DNA from: Saccoglossus kowalevskii
Lineage: Eukaryota; Hemichordata; Enteropneusta; Harrimaniidae
Length of the DNA stretch: 32,321 nucleotides
Assembly (NCBI RefSeq): GCF_000003605.2
Contig: NW_003157239.1
Span: 43,476-75,796 of the forward strand
Direction of reading: 5' to 3'
Each line of letters starts with the position of its first letter. Positions within the stretch are counted from its first letter, which is position 1. Positions 23,001-32,321 of this stretch are shown here, one piece after another. Below the pieces are notes generated by a model. The model made no database searches and was not told the origin of the DNA. It saw only the letters and a program-made list of their open reading frames with translations. The position numbers and the translations under genes are program-made.

Positions 23001-26000
23001 TAATGCTCTTCGGCCTGAACGTAGGGCTCTCATCCTGCCGATGTATTCCACCTCGTCGCTTATTAGACCAACAACATTTTTGAAGGACATTTGCTGTAAC
23101 TAACTTTTAGTATTATATATTAAGTAATTCGTACACTCCTACAGGAAAAATAATGTATTTTCATATTACATCAGAGGTCGACGCTAAGATCAGACAGATT
23201 GGAAAACACTAAACCAGAGAAAACTCATCCAGTTCAATGTAAACGAGCGTAACACGCAAAAGGAAAAATATTAAAAATGCTTTTTTAATAATTTAAATTC
23301 GCAAACGCGACCAAACTAATGATAAATAAATATTGTTCTGTTGTTGTTGTTGTTTTTTGTTTTTGTGACGTCAATCACGCGTTCGATGCCACAATTTATG
23401 AAACAAGAGCGGTAAATTGTATAACAAACTAGGTAAGGGTTCGACCATTTGATATCAGGGGGTGGCTGAAAGATTTGCAGAAACAAATTGTTGACAAATT
23501 TCCAAAATAATGAAAATGAACAGACAAAATACCTCGAAAAAATACACTTGTCATACTCTTACAGCCACGTCCTGTGATTCAAAATGTTTTACTCTAACCA
23601 ATTATAGGGATTTGTCAACATCTAGTGGTATCTCACCGTGTAATCGAATGATAAAAAGGAGTAAGTGCTTTTCTGAATGCATTGTGGTTGATGTGGAGGT
23701 TGAGATAACATAAACCTTCTATTTATACAATTTGAATATTTTCTAATACAAAATGGCCACCAAAATAGTCTCAACGCTACGGAGAGATCGCTAAGTCATC
23801 AATTCTATATTTATTGGATGGAAACCTATCCCATTGCACATAAATTTATTATAAATTAACCAAAAATGACAGAGAACATCGTAAAATATTTATCACTTTT
23901 AAATAATTGTATTATATGGTTGGAAAACATCATGGCCAAAATGCGAAACATAAATACTCAGTGTTCTATTCTCCCCTAGCGACGATTGGCTTTTGTTGAA
24001 ATAAAGGCAGTTCATAAGAATGCTGTTTTTTTTTTTGCAATCACGAAAATGTAATACATTCGGGGTACTTATATAATAAATGACAAACAAACACAGCCGA
24101 GCCATATTTTTGCTCTGAACAGGATTGCTTTCGCATATTTACCTTTGACTCGTCGCCAGAGGACGCCACTCATTACAGAACTAGGTCCTACAAGCTCAAA
24201 ATTCATTTTTTTCCAGCATTTCTTTTGTTTTCAAACTACAGAGTATTTTACGTACACATCCACAGTAACAATAATTCTCAATTCGTTTTCAAACTGTTTT
24301 AGTTATGAGTTTTATTGATTCCAAAAGCCAGTTCATCAATGTTTATAAAGTTTTGTATTGGTCAGTGTTTTGCACAAGTATTTGGTAGCCGTGCCATTTA
24401 TGATGATACCTCCTTGTGGGATGTGTCAATTGTTATAAGATTTAATGGACCTTAGGGGGTGTAAATTGCTGGCCACACAGCCAAATTAACATGGCCGTAT
24501 CGCTGCCGTCGTCGACGAAAACGATCAATTTGCAAGTATTTATTACCAGTTCTGTTAAAAATTGCGTGTTCTGGTTTTATATACTATATAACAAGACGGT
24601 CGCGCAAAAAAGCCCATGATATTGTTAAAACAAGGCCAATTTTACATGTTAACTTCCATGCACTGAGCGTCGGATTTAGTACTGTGATACCAATCTGTAA
24701 CGATTATGAACTTCGTTACGTATGGACTAGTTTTGTAATGTTACTGGAAAAGTGTGTATACTTTCACACACGTTCGAGTTTGGTTTCATACACATTCCGA
24801 CCATTCCAGAAAAAATTTGAAGTAGTGGGATGCTATTAAAGTAACTTGTGAAACATAATTATCACACGGCACATACTCGCGGCAAGGTTTTCGCCTCAAC
24901 ATAGCTAGATGAATGAGATCTCAGTGCTATATTGACAACGTGGAATCGTGCTCATATGCTACCAAAAACCGATATGTAACAGGGGATGACAAATTTCACA
25001 AATAAGAACAAGGTAATAACACTACGATAAAGAATTTACGTTTTGACATAAGAAAAAAAAACGGGGAAAAAAATTTAGTATATTCAGATCGTTTTATAAT
25101 CGAATGTGTTCCATGTGCACACCAATAATTTTCATAATTATCAATTAGACAAGAATATTAAAGACAAAGCGTAATGTGTCATATATAAATTTTGTTGCAT
25201 TTTATTTATCTTAAAGCGCGGTAGTCGTCGCGCTGCGCATGTGCGAGATATATGGGTCTCATATAAACAAAGATGGCGACTTTGACTGTTGCGCAGATCA
25301 ACGAGTACAAGCTGAGACGTTTCCAAGCTTTAATTAGGTAATTTTCATGTGATTGGAAGGTATCGAAGGTGTCACCGGCGGTAATCACTGCAAGTCGCGC
25401 CCAGGTTAAACCTAATACTTGTGATTTTCATTTGAAGAGCGCATTGGATTGTGGGAAAATCAATGTTTATCAACACAAATGTCGAACTTGCGCAGCGTGA
25501 CGACTACCGCGCTTTAAATAATGACTGAAAGCAGCTGAATGAAATTTCAAATTATTTAATGTATTCAACAACACATGTATGAACAATAATCTCAATAAAT
25601 ACGACTTTATTTGGTAAAAATAAAATCGAGAGAACTTGAATTTCACAATGTCTAACAAGGCATATCTTTATCGCAGTGTTTAATTGGACATAAGACCGTT
25701 GCGACTCCCTTGAGGGGCTAAGAGACTTGTTTACCACCCCACCCCAATAGTGTTCAATTATCTTTCATCGAGGTCACTATTTCCTCTGCCCATGACACCA
25801 TAGTATTTGGGTCAATAGACGCGACGGTGGTTGAATATGAAACACTATCGGGGATTGGGCTAAACCAAATCTTGTGGCTCTCTCTCGCTCTGAATAAGAC
25901 CTTGATTGTCATTTGCAAATAAGATTTACTGTTGACCTATATAACATGTGGGTTGTACATAGTCCCTCTACAAAAGACTGTGTTTTGTGTGATGCCACAA

Positions 26001-28101
26001 TAAACGGCCCAATCAATCGTAATCTTCTTTTTTTAAATTCCCAGAATCAATATGGGAAAATGTTGGAAGAAATGTGACATGTTTCGAATTTCTAATAGTC
26101 ATTTGTATGACAAAATATGTACATCAAAATTATTAGACAAGTAGTTCAGCAAAGAAGATGAACAGCAGACAGCAGGCCGACAAAGCGGTAATGGATGATT
26201 ACTAGATTTTTTTGGTGTAATCAGCTGACATGAATGCGAGTAAGTAAGCACAATTTGAAAAAAAAGGAAAGACAAGAAAAGAGGACAGCTCACTTCAATA
26301 ATGTCGAATAGATGAAACACTAGGTACTTACAAGAGTATTATTATGGAAAACCTTCAAATAATAGTAATTGTATTTGCCCTCGTTGTAGACATAACATTT
26401 TTTTAAAAAAATAAATAAAATACATGACGAAGTACGTGCTTATGAATATCCGAAATGCAAACAAAAACAATTTTGAAAGATAATGTAAATAATTTTCAGT
26501 ATTTTTGAGTATGTTCAAATAATTTTGTTTCTTGAAAATGCATTTGTTCTAGTGCGCATGTGTTTCAAATAACATGTAAATGTGGGCACATTGAACAAAC
26601 ATTATAATTTGTTGTCAAAAAAGCGTTTGTATTTCACGCTTAACCACACTCTACTAGCAAAAACATAGAAAACAGAATTCAGCTCAAAAATGCTTGAAGT
26701 TATCTACATTTTCGTTTTAATACAAATACAAGTTGTTATAAAAGAAAACAAACATTATGGGGTTATTACCTGATATCACTTGTTTGTAGACCAGGTTGAC
26801 ACGAGTAACGTCATGGGGTTGTTTTTTCACGAACCGGCAAAAACAAATACAAGAGAAAAATAATTTTTCGAAACTACGATTACGAATCATTCACGCCAAA
26901 TATGCAGGCACCTACACGCGTCGGCAGATACGTATTTGTAGTTAGGATTGCCGCTTGTTTTATTTGTTAAATCGGTAGAAATATTTAACAATATTCTCTC
27001 AAAATAATAATTTAGTCTTCGTGAGTCTGTGTGAACAATTAGTGTTATCCAGTCTGACATATCTCATCGATAAAACGGTACTGTCACACGATTTGGTTTT
27101 CTCAATCACAACAGACGTAAATACTGTGAATATTATGCGCCAACATCGTGCTATAAGAATTTGATTTTATATGAGTGCGATCATGTTTGTAAAAGCATGA
27201 TGTCATGTATATTTCATAAATTTTACTCTTATTCTCAGCACAGATTTTCTCACTTAGTCGTTAGTCAGCATACATAGTAAATAATTCTACAAATGCATCA
27301 AATTTTATTATAATTATGTTCAAAATTGTGTAGATTGAAGTGACAAAGTAGAAAAAAGTATAGAGCATTAAGCGAATGTGAGACTCGGCATAGACAGATA
27401 CAACAGATATGTAGTCATGGAATGGCCGCGTATGCATACATTTGTACAGCGTTGCAACTGGTTCCATTAACGAAGTCGTATTATGAGATTTCTGAATCAC
27501 ACGCATGATAATGGTAAATATGAAAGTATTTACAGAGATAGTGATACACAAGTAATTGGTTGATTTGATGAACAATACACTTATCTGAGATATACATTAT
27601 ATAAACATTGAGAGGCTGTATCCCGCGTGACTGGACGCTATTTTTTACCTTCGCCAGTCACAGCGACCACAGCAAACTTGAATCCGATTGCGGTTACAGA
27701 TGCATCTGACTGGAACTTTACCCACAGTGAGGAGGTGGTTGAGGAAATGTCAGTCGGTAAAACAGATCCCGATAGAAAGTAATCCGTTGTCCCTGTGTTC
27801 GGGTCGCCCTCTCCCACAAACAACACGTCATAGCCTTCCTCGGTTCCAAAGGTGATGAAAACAATGCGAATAAGAGCGCCGTCAACGGCGGAAAATGTCC
27901 ATAAGCAGTTCAGACTGTTGTCGTAGTTATTCGGGTAGTTTGGTGACGATATAATATGTACTCTGTCAACAGAAACATCGTAATGTCCACTGCAAGAAAT
28001 AGAATTGGTAGTTGTAGAAACTGGCAAGTCTCCCGTAGACACGGTGCTATCCGTTACTTCAGTGTTCGGTCTGAAAGGCGTGGGTGGTAATGACGGTGAC
28101 T
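19625..28101 (-). CDS. Secreted multi-CUB-domain protein, 3' three exons (5' end not found)
   Basis: Join, in transcript order on the - strand: 28101-27649, 21216-20785, 20013-19625. Each exon carries one CUB domain (extracellular beta sandwich for protein-protein contacts) and all joints are phase 1, the usual arrangement for shuffled CUB exons. GAA-G|AC and CGA-G|CT restore Asp and Ala codons. Each domain shows Cys...SPN(Y/F)P.NY.N...C.W, a TE..YD.L segment and F.SD.S, which together supply the Glu/Asp/Asp cluster of calcium-binding CUB domains. Each has only the first cysteine pair. Ser/Thr/Pro-rich linkers precede domains 1 and 2, suggesting O-glycosylation. The protein ends a few residues after the third domain with no membrane segment, so secretion is inferred. 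At least one upstream exon with a signal peptide is missing. Extra exons inside the 6.4 kb intron cannot be excluded. Confidence 0.85.
20208..20237. repeat. Perfect 30-bp inverted partner of 20501-20530
   Basis: CATTGTGTCAACACAGGTGG... at 20208-20237 is the exact reverse complement of 20501-20530, which lies inside the MITE. It is best read as a truncated inverted copy of the same element. The two could form a long hairpin in the intron RNA. Confidence 0.85.
20473..20615. mobile_element. Small MITE-like element with 29-bp terminal inverted repeats
   Basis: The arms 20473-20501 and 20587-20615 are inverse at 28 of 29 positions and start CATTGACACGCAGATCGC. Total 143 bases with no coding capacity. 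An inner GTGGAA...TTCCAC pairing also exists. No clear target-site duplication seen. Confidence 0.75.
20752..20800 (-). repeat. 33-bp tandem duplication across the exon B splice donor
   Basis: On -, TCTACCCCCATTCGAG|GTGAG (20800-20780) is followed 33 bases later by TCTACCCTCGTTCGAG|GCGAG (20767-20747). The second copy has GC in place of GT. The frame stays open between them, so splicing at copy 2 would add 11 residues in the same phase. Confidence 0.8.
20785..21216 (-). CDS. CUB gene exon B: linker and CUB domain
   Basis: A T-rich acceptor (TTTTTTTAG|ACAA) at 21217 and donor ATTCGAG|GTGAGA at 20784. 432 bases, phase 1 on both sides. Encodes a Pro/Thr linker (PGPTVPTTTMSSC), ITSPNYPNNYENNLDCQW, TENGYDFLVI and LSFHSDSSV. 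The 16 bases ending at the donor recur 33 bases downstream (see the repeat at 20752-20800). Confidence 0.88.
21744..21807 (-). pseudogene. Decayed CUB-domain fragment with an in-frame stop
   Basis: On - this reads LRAV, stop, EVIIASPNYPVPNC, against LRADQEVIIASPNFPENY in exon C. By eye about 45 of 52 bases (21756-21807) match exon C. The fragment has a TAA (+ positions 21787-21789), lacks the rest of the domain and has no matching splice sites. Confidence 0.75.
21835..21864. mobile_element. Second solo end of the TTAA-flanked MITE family
   Basis: GCGCAGGTGACGACTCCCCG then CT|TTAA matches the copies at 10640 and 25488. It shares GCTATGGC with the sequence left of the 10640 copy, so the two belong to one subfamily. 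Another TTAA lies at 21798-21801, at the edge of the CUB fragment, so this may be a short internally deleted element. Confidence 0.6.
23337..23355. repeat. TTG trinucleotide microsatellite
   Basis: About five TTG units followed by a T run. Neutral in appearance. Confidence 0.8.
25211..25517. mobile_element. MITE with 25-bp inverted ends and TTAA target duplication
   Basis: TTAA at 25211-25214 and 25514-25517 flank a 299-base element. Its ends, AGCGCGGTAGTCGTCGCGCT and the inverse, match at 24 of the first 25 bases. TTAA target sites are typical of the piggyBac superfamily. No transposase is encoded, so it is non-autonomous. Confidence 0.8.
27649..28101 (-). CDS. CUB gene exon A: Thr/Pro-rich linker and CUB domain
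   Basis: Acceptor TGTATTAG|AGTC at 28102 and donor CGAAG|GTAAAA at 27648. 453 bases, phase 1 on both sides. The linker SPSLPPTPFRPNTEV and a Ser/Thr-rich stretch lead into SISCSG, ISSPNYPNNYDNSLNCLW, GTEEGYDVLFVG and VKFQSDASV. It cannot be the first coding exon, because no leader precedes the domain and the acceptor is good. Confidence 0.88.
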
Positions 28102-28507
28102 CTAATACAGAAAGAGAACATGTCGTGTTTAAAAAGTCATGACTGAAAAAAAAAACGTATAATCAGTGGGGGGATTGGGTGACATTAACATCTGATCTGT
28201 CGTCGGCTGTCACCCAAACCTGCCATGCTATACTTAACTGCTATACTTAATAAGGTTTTGAGTGCCACGCCATTATGCCGTGGGTTATACAATTTCGTCT
28301 ATTTCAAGTTACTAATTCGAAGTTACACAGTTGCGTTGATGGTCATCGAGTTAGTAACTCAAAGTCTTATAATTGTGTTCACGAATACAATTCGATTTAC
28401 AGTTTGTTTGGCTCGCACTAAAATGGAAAAATGGTGGCTGTAATCGAATACTAACAACCACATATAGTCATTAGAAACGACAACGCATGCGCAGCGACGC
28501 AGCGTGT
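28102..28507. other. Sequence upstream of CUB exon A
   Basis: Intron or 5' flank of the CUB gene. A + frame at 28225-28443 shows no family signal. A CpG-rich patch (CGCATGCGCAGCGACGCAGC) lies at about 28485-28504. No signal-peptide exon found on -. Confidence 0.4.
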
Positions 28508-28602
28508 CGACCTACAGCAGACGACCGCTTGTATTCACTACAACACGTACCCATCTAAACAACATTACCAACGGTAGTGGCTAAAAGAACCAACTAACAG
28601 TC
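28508..28602. repeat. Diverged outlying units of the 40-bp minisatellite
   Basis: CGACCTACAGCAGACGACCG then CTTGTATTCACTACAACACG and TACCCAT follow the order of the array unit (CATAGCAGACAACCACCTGT, ATTCACTAAAAGCACCAACC). A second piece near 28577-28602 (GTGGCTAAAAGAACCAACTA) also matches. They lie 1.4 kb before the main array. Confidence 0.65.
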
Positions 28603-28640
28603 CAGCGCGCCTAATAACCTTTATTGTAATTTTAGTAAAA

Positions 28641-29860
28641 TTGTAACGTTGAAACAGCATTAATATCCAACGTTAAAAAAACATTGGAGAATTGGTTGTA
28701 TTTGTTTGTTGAAACAACGTAAGATTTCGATGTTGAAGTTGAAGCAACATCAGTATTTAACATTCAAAAAAAAACAATGTAACCGTTGTTGAATCAACGT
28801 TATATAAGTACGTCGAAATTTCATTAAAAATACTAGCACTGACAGCCACGGATTAGGACAGAGATTCAAATATAATCTTTTTTTTTGTTCCAGACATTTT
28901 TGGCGCAAATCGCTTGTGCGAATGACGACATACAGTGAAGGTAAAGTTTCCAAATGTCGACCAGATGACTTGGCCTTCGCACGTTGAATGTATTATTTGC
29001 CTGCTGAAATGCGGCATCTAGCGTTGGGAGATTGGCCAATAACAGACCAGATAATACCCTATTACCACTTACGGTAAGTAAGAAGCGCGCTTATTGGCTT
29101 GTTATGTGGCGTGTGCTTCATATTATATATTCAGTCTACCCGCTTTCCAGAGTTCGCTGCTACTGACAAAACAAAAATCTGGTGATTTCTCGTCGTTTTG
29201 ATCAGAGTACTGTTTAATTATTTAAATGTTTTTGTTCCCAATTTCTTGTAATCGTGACTTTTTTCCGTTGCAGTGGATTTGCAACTTCCCCATAGTTATA
29301 TACATGCGAATTTGGCATAGTGGTTGTTACAGTGGACACATGATCCAGTTGACCCGAGTTGAGTTCAGTACTACAAACACAATACGAAATCCAAATACAC
29401 AATATTCTGGTCGACGTTTATGAACGTTACATTGGTTAAGTTGACGACCGTGCCTGGTTGACACCGTGATAGCACATAAATTGCTGTAACAGTATTATGT
29501 CACACGGCCACGTGTAGTCCTAAACAATGGAAAATAACACTGCGGCGTAATGCACTATATGTCTGCATTCACGCACGTAATTTTAACATAAAAAACATGT
29601 TTGGCACAAAGTATTAAATAAAAACAGATTACAATCGAATCCAAATTACGTGATGGCATATGCATGTAATTTATAACTTATAATGTTGATTCAACGTCAG
29701 TTCAATTACTTTTCTTTCAACGTTGGCATTTTACTAACAAGTCTTTTCGTTGGATACTCAAGTTGTTCAGACGTGAAAATCCTACAAGTTTTCAACGAAC
29801 ATATATAATCACATTTTCACGTGGCTTCAACGTTAAGTCCACATTGTTTCAACGTAATCG
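28641..29860. mobile_element. Foldback-like element with long imperfect inverted ends rich in GTTGAAACAACG words
   Basis: The left arm (28641-28810) and right arm (29675-29860) are inverted with respect to each other. Outer ends share ACGTTGAAACA; inner ends share GTTGAATCAAC(G/A)TTATA. Both arms are chains of GTTGAA(A/T)CAACG variants with spacers of about 40 bases. The 860-base middle has no transposase. Its + strand has a TATA-like TATTATATAT near 29120 and donor-like CTTACG|GTAAGT near 29078, without a convincing gene. Target duplication not identified. Confidence 0.55.
28811..29674. other. Middle of the foldback-like element
   Basis: No recognised coding exon. Overlapping small frames at 29214-29423 on both strands have no family resemblance. 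A TTCCAG acceptor-like site and a GTAAAG donor-like site bracket about 50 bases near 28895-28941 on +, too weak to call an exon. Confidence 0.4.
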
Positions 29861-29954
29861 ACCCGAATGAAAGATTACGTCGCAATTAATTGGATGTACG
29901 TTGTCCACCGTTACCAACACAGTTTCGACACTACAATAATTAATCAAGATTAGA

Positions 29955-32321
29955 AAACCTCCTGTATTCACTAAAAGCACCAACCCATAGCAGACAACTA
30001 CTTGAAGTCACTAAAAGCACCAAACCATAGCAGACAACCACCTGTATTCACTAAAAGCACCAACCCATAGCAGACAACCTCATGTAGTCAATAAAAGCAC
30101 CAACCCATAGCAGACAACCACCTGTATACACTAAAAGCACCAACCCATAGCAAACAACAACTTGTAGTCAATAAAAGAACCAACCCATAGCAAACAACCA
30201 CCTGTATTCACTAAAGGCACCAACCCATAGCAAACAACCACCTGTATTCATCAAAGGCACCAACCCATAGCAGACAACTACATGCAGTCACTTAGAGCAC
30301 CAACTAATAGCACCTGTATTCACTAAAAGCACCAACCCATAGTAGACAACCACATGTAGTCACTAAAAGCACCAACCCATAGTAGACAACCACATGTATT
30401 CACTAAAGGCACCAACACATAGTAGACAACCACATGTATTCACTAAAGGCACCAACCCATAGTAGACAACCACATGTATTCACTAAAGGCACCAACCCAT
30501 AGTAGACAACCACATGTAGTCACTAAACGCACCAACCCATAGTAGACAACCACATGTATTCACTAAAGGCACCAACCCATAGTAGACAACCACATGTAGT
30601 CACTAAAGGCACCAACCCATAGTAGACAACCACATGTAGTCACTAAAAGCACCAACCCATAGCAGACAACCACCTGTATTCACTAAAAGCACCAACCCAT
30701 AGTAGACAACCACATGTAGTCACTAAAAGCACCAACCCATAGTAGTCAACCACATGTATTCACTAAAAGCACCAACCCATAGTAGACAACCACATGTAGT
30801 CACTAAAAGCACCAACACATAGTAGACAACCACCTGTATTCACTAAAAGCACCAATCCATAGTAGACAAATACCTGTATTCACTAAAAGCACCAACCCAT
30901 CGTAGACAACCACATGTAGTCACTAAAAGCACCAACCCATAGTAGACAACCACCTGTATTTACTAAAGGCACCAACCCATAGTAGACAACCACATGTAGT
31001 CACTAAAAGCACCAGCCCATAGTAGACAACTACATGTGGTCACTAAAAGCACAAACCCATAGCAGACAACCACATATATTCACTAAAAGCCCCAACCCAT
31101 AGTAGACAACCACCTGTCACTAAAAGCACCAACCCATAGTAGACAACCACCTGTATTCACTAAATGCACCAAGCCATAGTAGACAACCACATGTAGTCAC
31201 TAAAAGCTCCAACCCATAGTAGACAACCACTTGTATTCACTAAAGGCACCAACCTATAGTAGAAAATCACATGTAGTCACTAAAAGCTCCAACCCATGGT
31301 AGACAACCACCTGTATTCACTAAAGGCACCAACCCATAGCAGACAACTACATGTAGTCACTAAAAGCACCAACCCATAGTAGACAACCACATGTAGTCAC
31401 TAAAGGCACCAAGCCAGAGCAGACAACCACATGTAGTCACTAAAGGCACCAACCTATAGTAGAAAATCACATGTATTCACTAAAGACACCAACCTATAGT
31501 AGACAACCACCTGTATTTACTAAAGGCACCAACCCATAGTAGACAACCACCTGTATTCACTAAAGGCACCAAGCCAGAGCAGACAACCGCATGTAGTCAC
31601 TAAAGGCACCAACTTATAGTAGAAAATCACATGTAGTCACTAAAAGCTCCAACCCATAGTAGACAACCACCTGTATTCACTAAAGGCACCAACCCATAGT
31701 AGACAACCACATGTAGTCACTAAAGGCACCAAGCCAGAGCAGACAACCACATGTAGTCACTAAAAGCACCAACCCATAGTAGACAACCACCTGTATTCAC
31801 TAAAGGCACCAACCTATAGTAGAAAATCACATGTAGTCACTAAAAGCACCAACCCATAGTAGACAACCACCTGTATTCACTAAATGCACCAAGCCATAGT
31901 AGACAACCACATGTAGTCACTAAAAGCTCCAACCTATAGTAGACAACCACATGTAGTCACTAAAAGCTCCAACCTATAGTAGACAACCACATGTAGTCAC
32001 TAAAAGCTCCAACCCATAGTAGACAACCACCTGTATTCACTAAAGGCACCAACCCATAGTAGACAACCACATGTAGTCACTAAAAGCACCAACCCATAGT
32101 AGACAACTAACTACCTGTATTCACTAAATGCACCAAGCCATAGTAGACAACCACATGTAGTCACTAAAAGCTCCAACCTATAGTAGACAACCACATGTAG
32201 TCACTAAAAGCTCCAACCTATAGTAGACAACCACATGTAGTCACTAAAAGCTCCAACCCATGGTATACAACCACATGTAGTAACTAAATGCACCAAGCCA
32301 TAGTAGACAACCACATGTAGT
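29955..32321. repeat. 40-bp minisatellite, about 59 copies, continuing past the window edge
   Basis: The unit is ACCAACCCATAGTAGACAAC followed by CACATGTAGTCACTAAAAGC. Two main variants, one with CACATGTAGT and one with CACCTGTATT, alternate in places to give an 80-base higher-order period. Early units have TAGCAGAC, later ones mostly TAGTAGAC. Some units are shortened (for example near 30301 and 31117) or carry a small insertion (near 32104). Stop words (TAG, TAA) recur every 40 bases and so fall in all frames: the array is not protein-coding. Confidence 0.95.

Larger units (their letters stand above)
21217..27648 (-). other. CUB gene intron between exons A and B
   Basis: About 6.4 kb, GTAAAA...TTTTAG, phase 1. 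It holds a decayed CUB fragment (21744-21807), a TTAA-element end (21835-21864), a full TTAA-flanked MITE (25211-25517) and a short TTG run near 23339. Otherwise AT-rich with chance frames. An unrecognised extra exon is possible. Confidence 0.6.

Noticed and set aside
24140-24180. - strand ATG followed by ten codons and a phase 1 donor (AAAG|GTAAAT) near 24144, considered as a CUB gene first exon
   Set aside because: The encoded leader (MSGVLWRRVK) is not a signal peptide, and it lies downstream of exon A, so it could serve only a separate transcript.
27261-27575. 104-codon hydrophobic - frame just after CUB exon A
   Set aside because: Considered as a membrane-anchor exon for the CUB protein, but it has no acceptor in the needed phase 1 position and does not connect to exon B; probably chance.
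29018-29085. Possible exons on either strand at the CTTACGGTAAG donor-like palindrome
   Set aside because: Neither strand gives a leader peptide or domain, and it lies within the foldback-like element.
29955-32321. CRISPR array
   Set aside because: Units are contiguous with no unique spacers, the genome is eukaryotic, and no cas genes exist; it is a minisatellite.

Overview
The window is AT-rich animal (metazoan) genomic DNA, most likely from a bilaterian invertebrate. It has GT-AG introns, long introns full of decayed repeats, a neurotransmitter-gated ion channel gene, and a gene built from CUB domains. There are no bacterial-style operons, and almost all long open reading frames are chance AT-rich frames. 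I cannot name the species.

Layout. (1) 1-1640: intergenic DNA with a TATA-type promoter at its right end. (2) 1736-16377, + strand: one apparently complete gene of 9 coding exons for a 430-residue anion-type Cys-loop (pentameric ligand-gated) receptor related to glycine and GABA-A receptors. Every splice junction keeps frame, the total is 1293 coding bases, and exons 3, 4 and 5 (68, 224 and 83 bases) have the sizes I recall for vertebrate glycine-receptor genes. (3) 16378-19284: 3' end and intergenic DNA with poly(A) signals and one unresolved coding-like island. (4) 19625-28101, - strand, convergent to the channel: the 3' three coding exons of a secreted CUB-domain gene. Each exon carries one CUB domain, all joints are phase 1, and the 5' end is missing from what I can support. 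Its introns hold miniature inverted-repeat elements and a decayed extra CUB piece with a stop codon. (5) 28508-32321: repeat-dominated DNA. Diverged single units of a minisatellite are followed by an inverted-repeat (foldback-like) element rich in GTTGAAACAACG-type words, then a 40-bp minisatellite of about 59 copies that runs off the end of the window.

How the genes may relate. The receptor keeps the residues that contact glycine or GABA-type ligands and the Pro-Ala-Arg anion filter motif. It lacks the second (loop C) disulfide of glycine and glutamate-gated chloride receptors, and its pore has unusual residues at 12', 15' and 19'. CUB proteins are known accessory subunits of ligand-gated channels in animals (LEV-10, SOL-1, Neto), so having the two genes side by side is suggestive, but a functional link is only inference. 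No RNA gene, CRISPR array or autonomous transposase gene was recognised.
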